Source: Thermoclostridium caenicola
GTDB taxonomy: Bacteria; Bacillota; Clostridia; DSM-8532
Assembly: GCF_900142095.1 (NCBI RefSeq)
Contig: NZ_FQZP01000016.1
Span: 1 to 47,055, forward strand
Direction: 5' to 3'
Length of the DNA: 47,055 bases
Of this stretch, positions 43,073-47,055 are shown piece after piece; the stretch's first letter is position 1; every line of letters begins with the position of its first letter. The position numbers were made by a program, and so were the translations under genes. The notes under the pieces are model-generated. The model was not told the origin of the DNA. It did not search any database and saw nothing but the letters and a program-made list of their open reading frames with translations.

Positions 43073-44206
43073 TCACAGGCGCAATTTGTAGTCGGAATAC
43101 CCGAACCGCTTCAGGATCCGGATCCCGTCTTCTTCGCTGAACAGGGCGATGGACGGCAGGTTCACGCCATTGAACATGTTATTCTTCACCATGGTGTAGT
43201 GTGCCATATCGCAGAATACCAGCCTGTCACCCGGCTTCAGCGGCTCGGGGAACGAATAGTCGCCGATGACATCCCCGGCAAGGCATGTGAGACCGCCCAG
43301 CCGGTAGGTATGGGCATATTCGCCGGGCTTGCCCGCACCGATGATGTTGGGCCGATAGGGCATTTCAAGGACATCGGGCATGTGGCATGCCGCAGAGGTA
43401 TCCAGAATGGCGATATCCATGCCGTTGCGGACGATATCCAGGACGCTGGCCACCAGGTACCCGGTATTGAGGGCAATCGCCTCTCCCGGTTCCAGATACA
43501 CATCCACGCCATACTTGTCCCGGAAGGCCAGAATGGTCCTCTCCAGCCTTGCCAGGTCGTAATCCGTACGCGTGATGTGGTGGCCGCCTCCGAAATTCAC
43601 CCATTTCATCTGCCCGATATAGGGGCCGAACTTTTCCTCGATGACCCTGACGGTCCGTTCCAGCGTATCGGAGTTCTGCTCGCACATGGTGTGGAAATGG
43701 AGGCCCACAAACCCGTCCAGTTCATCGGGCCTGAAGTTGTCCAGGGTTACCCCGAGCCTGGAATGGGCATAGCAGGGATTATAGATGGGCGTTTCAATCT
43801 CCGAATACTCCGGATTGACCCGGATGCCGCACTCGATGGGTTTGGGATAATTCCTTACCCTATCCCTGTATTTGCGCCACTGGCTGAAGGAGTTGAAGAC
43901 GATATGGTCGCAGTATTTCATTATCTCATCGAACTCATCCTCGATATAGGCGGGAGAATAGATATGCACTTCCCCGCCCATTTCCTCGAAGCCAAGGCGC
44001 GCCTCGAACAGGGAGCTCGCCGTAATGCCTTTCAGGTACTTCCGAATCAGCGGAAAAACGGCATACATGGAGAATCCCTTCAGGGCCAGCAGGATACGGC
44101 ATCCGGTTTTCTGCTGGACCGAATCCAGGATCTCCAGGTTCCTTTTCAGGAGGCGCTCATCCACGATATAGCAGGGTGTGGGCAGCTTATGAAAGTCCAG
44201 TTCCAT
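43073..44206 (-). CDS. nspC: Carboxynorspermidine/carboxyspermidine decarboxylase NspC
   Basis: PLP-dependent alanine-racemase-fold decarboxylase that makes spermidine (or norspermidine) from the carboxylated precursor. 377 residues. The PLP lysine is at about 43 in LLALKGFSMY; other family blocks are YNPCYAHSRLGV, GLHFHTMCEQN, NFGGGHHI, LEPGEAIAL and LDTSAACHMPDVLEMPYRP. The last cysteine/aspartate block is the substrate-binding loop. It starts 10 bases after the dehydrogenase stop codon, so the two steps are co-expressed. Confidence 0.94.
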   Translation of the reverse strand: MELDFHKLPTPCYIVDERLLKRNLEILDSVQQKTGCRILLALKGFSMYAVFPLIRKYLKGITASSLFEARLGFEEMGGEVHIYSPAYIEDEFDEIMKYCDHIVFNSFSQWRKYRDRVRNYPKPIECGIRVNPEYSEIETPIYNPCYAHSRLGVTLDNFRPDELDGFVGLHFHTMCEQNSDTLERTVRVIEEKFGPYIGQMKWVNFGGGHHITRTDYDLARLERTILAFRDKYGVDVYLEPGEAIALNTGYLVASVLDIVRNGMDIAILDTSAACHMPDVLEMPYRPNIIGAGKPGEYAHTYRLGGLTCLAGDVIGDYSFPEPLKPGDRLVFCDMAHYTMVKNNMFNGVNLPSIALFSEEDGIRILKRFGYSDYKLRL

Positions 44207-44216
44207 AGACTCACCC

Positions 44217-45416
44217 TCAATCCAGCAACGCGGGAGCGAAGTCCTCGTACCACGGCAATCCCTGCTTGTTCAGCTCTTCCATGAACGGATCGGGATCGAA
44301 CTCCTCCACATTATAGACACCGGGCTTTTTCCATATTCCCTTGATGATCATCATGGCACCAATCATGGCCGGAACACCGGTGGTGTAGGATATGGCCTGG
44401 GATCCCACTTCCGCATAGGCCTCCTGGTGATCGCAGACATTATACACATAGTATTTGACGGGCTTTCCATCCTTGACGCCCTGCATGATGCAGCCGATAT
44501 TGGTTTTGCCCTTGGTTCTCGGACCCAGGGAAGCCGGATCGGGCAGCACCGCCTTGAGGAACTGCAACGGTATGATCTCCTTCCCCTCAAAGAGGATGGG
44601 CTTGATGGAGGTCATGCCCACATTCTCAAGCACCTTCAGGTGGGTGAGGTAGCTGTCGGAGAATGTCATCCAGAAACGGATTCTCTTAATGCCCGGGACA
44701 TTCTTTGCCAGGGACTCCAGTTCCTCATGGTAGAGCAGGTAGATATTCTTGGGCCCAATCTGCGGGAAGTCATATACCCTCTTTACCGACAGGGGCTCTG
44801 TCTCCTTCCATTGGCCGTCCTCATAATAGCGGCCCTTGGCGGTTACCTCACGGATATTGATCTCCGGGTTGAAGTTGGTGGCAAAAGGATAACCGTGGTC
44901 GCCGGCATTGGCGTCCAGGATATCGATGTAGTGGATCTCGTCAAAATAATGCTTAAGGGCATAGGCGCAGAAGACGCCGGTTACGCCGGGATCAAATCCG
45001 CATCCCAACACGGCGGTGATGCCTTTTTCCTTAAACCGGTCATGGTATGCCCACTGCCACTTATACTCAAACTTCGCTGTTTCGGGAGGCTCGTAATTGG
45101 CCGTGTCCAGATAATGTACCCCGGTCTCCAGACAGGCGTCCATGATCGCCAGATCCTGGTAGGGCAATGCCACATTGATGACCACATCGGGCCTGAAATC
45201 ATTGATGAGTCTGGCCACTTCCTTTGCGTCATCCGCATTCACCTGGGCGGTCTGAATCCTTGTCCGTCCACCGTCCAGTTTTTCCTTGAGCGCATCGCAC
45301 TTTGACTTTGTTCTGCTCGCGATGAGAATCTCCTCAAACACATCAGGATTCTGACAGCATTTGTGGACAACCACGTTGCCCACGCCGCCTGCACCGATAA
45401 TAAGGGCTTTTCCCAA
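44217..45416 (-). CDS. Carboxynorspermidine/carboxyspermidine dehydrogenase (saccharopine dehydrogenase family)
   Basis: Condenses aspartate beta-semialdehyde with putrescine (or diaminopropane) and reduces the imine to the carboxylated polyamine. The 399-residue protein starts with the NAD(P)-binding Rossmann motif GKALIIGAGGVGNVV; family blocks include ASRTKSKCDALKEKL and GCGFDPGVTGVFCAYA. The start is called as TTG at 45416: GGAGG lies eight bases before it, and that same GGAGG overlaps the ATG at 45431, which would itself have no ribosome site. The assignment as the polyamine enzyme rests on family and on nspC/speA next door. Confidence 0.9.
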   Translation of the reverse strand: MGKALIIGAGGVGNVVVHKCCQNPDVFEEILIASRTKSKCDALKEKLDGGRTRIQTAQVNADDAKEVARLINDFRPDVVINVALPYQDLAIMDACLETGVHYLDTANYEPPETAKFEYKWQWAYHDRFKEKGITAVLGCGFDPGVTGVFCAYALKHYFDEIHYIDILDANAGDHGYPFATNFNPEINIREVTAKGRYYEDGQWKETEPLSVKRVYDFPQIGPKNIYLLYHEELESLAKNVPGIKRIRFWMTFSDSYLTHLKVLENVGMTSIKPILFEGKEIIPLQFLKAVLPDPASLGPRTKGKTNIGCIMQGVKDGKPVKYYVYNVCDHQEAYAEVGSQAISYTTGVPAMIGAMMIIKGIWKKPGVYNVEEFDPDPFMEELNKQGLPWYEDFAPALLD

Positions 45417-45449
45417 TTCCAATACCTCCATTTTCTGCAAAATTGCAAG

Positions 45450-45481
45450 TGCATTATACATAATGTGCATTATACATAAAG
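45450..45481. repeat. Tandem 15-bp direct repeat over the polyamine operon promoter
   Basis: GTGCATTATACATAA occurs at 45450-45464 and again at 45467-45481 (17-base period). The junction forms a perfect palindrome ATAATG-TG-CATTAT (45461-45474) that covers the -10 box. This looks like a regulator binding array; the regulator is not identified. Confidence 0.65.
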
Positions 45482-45497
45482 CCCATCGTTCCATCAA
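45469..45497 (-). promoter_or_regulatory. Sigma-A promoter of the polyamine operon
   Basis: Minus-strand TTGATG and a perfect TATAAT are separated by 17 bases; the start would be near 45462, about 46 bases before the TTG start codon. A second TATAAT occurs 17 bases downstream as part of the direct repeat. Confidence 0.8.
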
Positions 45498-45595
45498 GAA
45501 TTTTTGAATAAAAATTCATAAATATTCGGAAAAGGGCCTGTAACATGTTTAATCTGCCACTTCGGCACAGAATTATGCAGAGAAACAGGCATAAG

Positions 45596-45622
45596 AAAAG
45601 GGGCTGCCCGAATGGTGCCCCT
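45596..45622 (-). terminator. Terminator downstream of the AbrB-like gene
   Basis: Minus-strand stem GGGGC / GCCCC with a 12-base loop followed by TTTTC, about 25 bases after the stop codon. Confidence 0.65.
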
Positions 45623-45645
45623 GATATGCGATCATATGCTGCAGA

Positions 45646-45891
45646 TTATTTCAGGTTTTTCAGTTCATTGAGACAGTTTTCGCAGATCAACTTGTCCTTT
45701 TTCTCGATCACGTTCTCGGTGGTCTTGCAGAACGTGCATCTGGGCTTATATTTCTGAAGGACAACATAGCAGCCGTCCACTTTGAGTTCCATGGCATCCC
45801 TGATTTCAATACCGAGCTTGCGTCTGAGCTCCACAGGCAGCACAACACGTCCAAGTTCATCCAGTTTCCTCACAATACCCGTCGATTTCAT
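45646..45891 (-). CDS. abrB: AbrB family transition-state regulator with C-terminal zinc-binding cysteines
   Basis: 81-residue DNA-binding protein. The N-terminal swapped-hairpin domain MKSTGIVRKLDELGRVVLP...ELRRKLGI is nearly identical in pattern to Bacillus AbrB/SpoVT. The C-terminal part has two CxxC pairs (C52/C55 and C70/C73), a probable zinc site seen in many clostridial AbrB-like proteins. AbrB-type regulators control entry into stationary phase and sporulation; the targets here are unknown. An AGGAGG site lies six bases before the ATG, with a possible promoter (TTGTGA, 17 bases, TAATTT) about 40 bases upstream. Confidence 0.92.
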   Translation of the reverse strand: MKSTGIVRKLDELGRVVLPVELRRKLGIEIRDAMELKVDGCYVVLQKYKPRCTFCKTTENVIEKKDKLICENCLNELKNLK

Positions 45892-45960
45892 AGTGACCTC
45901 CTCATAAATGTGCGCTAAATTATTTTTTACCCCTCTTTTTCACAAATGAAACAACAAATT

Positions 45961-45992
45961 CAGGCACAAACCGGATACCGGTTCTGTGCCTG
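45961..45992 (-). terminator. Hairpin downstream of the small lipoprotein gene
   Basis: CAGGCACA-AACCGG pairs with CCGGTT-(C)-TGTGCCTG, one bulge, loop ATA. It lies about 18 bases after the lipoprotein stop codon. The T-tract on the minus strand is broken (GAATTTGTTGTTT), so termination may be partial and let transcription continue into the AbrB-like gene. Confidence 0.6.
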
Positions 45993-46009
45993 ACGTTGAT
46001 TTCTGAAAC

Positions 46010-46306
46010 CTACTTTTTATACCAGGCAGTACCATCGGGGTCAAGGATCATCTTGCCAAAAATCTTACCCCAAGTTTTCATCCCTACCAAACTCAAGGTG
46101 ATGTCCTCTCCGTTAACTTCATATGTCCCCTCCATCACGGTGCTGCCCATGTTCACAACGAGCACGTTGTCGGCCTTAAGTTCAATATATATCGATTCGT
46201 CATACTCGTTATAGTATTTTCCAAGGTATTCCGCCTTACCACAGCCGGCCAGCACCATTACCAAAAGGCACACCATAACTGTCAATACAGTAGCACGCAA
46301 TCGCAT
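46010..46306 (-). CDS. Small lipoprotein of unknown function
   Basis: 98-residue protein with a signal peptide and lipobox (VLAGC) whose cysteine is near residue 22, so it should be lipidated by Lgt and held at the outer face of the membrane. The mature part of about 75 residues is beta-rich, with a lipocalin-like pattern of alternating residues (YIELKADNVLVVNMG..EGTYEVNGEDITLSLVG). I do not recognise a family. The ATG at 46306 is chosen because AGGGAG lies seven bases upstream; the ATG at 46312 is too close to it. Confidence 0.75.
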   Translation of the reverse strand: MRLRATVLTVMVCLLVMVLAGCGKAEYLGKYYNEYDESIYIELKADNVLVVNMGSTVMEGTYEVNGEDITLSLVGMKTWGKIFGKMILDPDGTAWYKK

Positions 46307-46491
46307 ATCCATTCTCCCTTGCAACAAGGTTATCATGAACATATCATATATGAATATCCTTGAATGCGCAATGAGATATTGAACCAAACCATGGCCCTAT
46401 CACCGGCTGCTCCGATACAGTTCCCGGTCCCATGGCTTTACAGTATGACGTACCGGAAATCAAGGGCTGCACCGAAAACATCCAGTGATAC

Positions 46492-46523
46492 AAAAAGCCC
46501 TTGCAACGTTGCGTTGCAAGGGC
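46492..46523 (-). terminator. Terminator of the tRNA-Gln/tRNA-Lys unit
   Basis: Perfect 12-bp stem GCCCTTGCAACG with a three-base loop, followed by five T residues on the minus strand, directly after the tRNA-Lys CCA end. Confidence 0.92.
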
Positions 46524-46525
46524 CC

Positions 46526-46601
46526 TGGTGACCCACCGGAGACTCGAACTCCGGACACCTTGATTAAAAGTCAAGTGCTCTACCGCCTGAGCTAGTGGGT
46601 C
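46526..46601 (-). tRNA. tRNA-Lys (anticodon UUU)
   Basis: 76 bases with an encoded CCA end. The acceptor stem GACCCAC pairs with GTGGGTC; the D-arm has AGCTCAGGCGGTAGAGC, the anticodon loop is CTTTTAA (anticodon TTT) and the T-arm GGAGTTCGAGTCTCC is standard. Confidence 0.95.
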
Positions 46602-46606
46602 ATATC

Positions 46607-46682
46607 TGGCTGGGATGGCAGGACTCGAACCTACGCATGCCAGAGTCAAAGTCTGGTGCCTTACCAACTTGGCTACATCCCA
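46607..46682 (-). tRNA. tRNA-Gln (anticodon UUG)
   Basis: 76 bases with an encoded CCA end. It starts TGGGATG, has AGCCAAGTTGGTAAGGC in the D-arm, the anticodon loop CTTTGAC (anticodon TTG) and the T-arm GTAGGTTCGAGTCCTGC. It lies five bases before tRNA-Lys, so the pair is one transcript. Confidence 0.95.
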
Positions 46683-46704
46683 CCATAAAAAAGACGCAAC
46701 AACA

Positions 46705-46733
46705 ATTATAATCAGTGTTTGCCGCTTTGTCAA
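46705..46733 (-). promoter_or_regulatory. Perfect consensus sigma-A promoter of tRNA-Gln/tRNA-Lys
   Basis: Minus-strand TTGACA, 17 bases, TATAAT: a full match to the consensus, as expected for a strong stable-RNA promoter. The start would lie near 46698. Confidence 0.92.
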
Positions 46734-46747
46734 GCAACGCTTTTGAA

Positions 46748-46820
46748 AAAATAAAAAGTCAGTTTCGAAGTTGGAAACCGGAGCTCGTCTCAGTTTCCAA
46801 CCTCTGTTGACCTGACTTGT
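46748..46820 (-). terminator. Long hairpin terminator of tRNA-His
   Basis: Outer arms AAGTCAG/CTGACTT and inner arms GTTGGAAAC/GTTTCCAAC form a nested hairpin on the minus strand, directly after the tRNA-His CCA end and followed by TTTATTTTTT. The inner loop is 14 bases. It is larger than a usual intrinsic terminator. Confidence 0.75.
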
Positions 46821-46897
46821 TGGGGTGGGTAATGGGGTTCGAACCCATGACCTCCAGGGCCACAACCTGGCACTCTAACCAACTGAGCTATACCCAC
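46821..46897 (-). tRNA. tRNA-His (anticodon GUG)
   Basis: 77 bases with an encoded CCA end. The acceptor stem GTGGGTA pairs with TACCCAC; the discriminator is C and a G precedes the stem at 46898, as needed for histidine identity. The anticodon loop TTGTGGC has GTG; the T-arm is ATGGGTTCGAACCCCAT-like. It has its own promoter and terminator. Confidence 0.95.
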
Positions 46898-46915
46898 CAT
46901 GCTGGCGCAAAGACT

Positions 46916-46944
46916 ATTTTAAGGCCTTAGCGCCTGTTTGTCAA
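46916..46944 (-). promoter_or_regulatory. Sigma-A promoter of tRNA-His
   Basis: Minus-strand TTGACA, 17 bases, TAAAAT, placing the start near 46909, about 11 bases before the mature 5' end. Confidence 0.88.
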
Positions 46945-46969
46945 GCAAAAAGATCATCCATGTTGTTGT

Positions 46970-47055
46970 TCTGTGATATTGTCAGGGTGTAACTGATCCG
47001 AGAAAATGTCAGTATGAGCAAGGAGCAGATCACCTTGACAAAGAACGAACTGAAA
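46970..47055 (+). mobile_element. Probable left end of an insertion sequence (ISNCY/IS1202-like), cut by the window edge
   Basis: An ATG at 47014 opens a frame reading MSKEQITLTKNELK to the end of the window. This resembles the N-terminus of ISNCY/IS1202-type transposases, which start with a similar basic segment before a helix-turn-helix. The 40 or so bases before it (with ATTGTCAGG and a repeated TGTCAG) could be the terminal repeat. Only 14 codons are visible, so both the family and the exact element edge are uncertain. Confidence 0.5.
47014..47055 (+). CDS. Transposase N-terminus (partial)
   Basis: Fourteen codons are visible before the window ends. No good ribosome site precedes the ATG, which is common for transposase genes. 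The assignment rests on resemblance of MSKEQITLTKNELK to known ISNCY-type transposase starts and remains tentative. Confidence 0.45.
   Translation, partial: MSKEQITLTKNELK

Noticed and set aside
46344-46865. 173-codon minus frame across the tRNA cluster
   Set aside because: It reads through three tRNA genes, two terminators and a consensus promoter, so it cannot be a real gene.
1-47055. CRISPR array, toxin-antitoxin pair or phage defence island
   Set aside because: No regularly spaced identical repeats and no genes of these classes were found; the NYN protein stands alone and looks like a general RNA-binding nuclease family member.

Overview
The window looks like a chromosomal segment of an anaerobic, moderately GC-rich member of the Clostridia. 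The evidence is a Firmicutes-type division and cell-wall (dcw) cluster with a PASTA-containing SpoVD-like penicillin-binding protein and the small basic protein Sbp. Other pointers are a PolC-type replicative polymerase, an AbrB-type regulator, strong AGGAGG-type ribosome binding sites and TTGACA/TATAAT promoters. MurE carries the DNPR signature for meso-diaminopimelate, so the wall is probably of the Gram-positive mDAP type. I cannot name the genus from the sequence.

Region 1 (about 50-14210, minus strand) is the dcw operon in transcription order mraZ, rsmH, ftsL, spoVD-like PBP, murE, murF, mraY, ftsW, murA, ftsQ, sbp, ftsZ. A good promoter sits in front of mraZ, a second one in front of ftsZ, and a terminator lies beyond ftsZ. 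murD, murG, murC, murB and ftsA are not in the cluster. A 486-bp spacer between rsmH and ftsL carries a purine-rich degenerate repeat. Region 2 (14238-19515, minus) holds yfmF, yfmH (M16 peptidase pair), lgt and rodA, with a terminator and a possible short RNA just before mraZ.

Region 3 (19680-25863) is mostly plus strand: an unknown membrane protein, a DUF4097-like repeat protein, then (after minus-strand ahcY) a YtrA-type GntR/ABC operon of four genes with a perfect palindromic operator. Region 4 (25898-34346, minus) is a housekeeping run: hisS, aspS, lepB, polC and a purine nucleoside phosphorylase. polC lacks the inserted proofreading exonuclease domain that normally interrupts its PHP domain; this is the most striking observation in the window.

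Region 5 (34422-40867, minus) carries a class II aldolase, a VanSR-like two-component system whose kinase has a long acidic tail, a zinc-ribbon/transglutaminase membrane protein and a NYN-domain protein. Region 6 (40945-45497, minus) is a polyamine operon: carboxy(nor)spermidine dehydrogenase, carboxy(nor)spermidine decarboxylase and arginine decarboxylase, i.e. the aspartate-semialdehyde route to spermidine. Region 7 (45596-47055) holds an AbrB regulator, a small lipoprotein, three tRNA genes (Lys, Gln, His) and, at the window edge, what looks like the start of an insertion sequence.

No CRISPR array, rRNA, prophage or recognisable riboswitch was seen. The genes are mostly ordinary core functions; the novelty lies in the exonuclease-less PolC, the reduced dcw cluster, the repeat-rich leader inside it, and several sharply defined regulatory palindromes.
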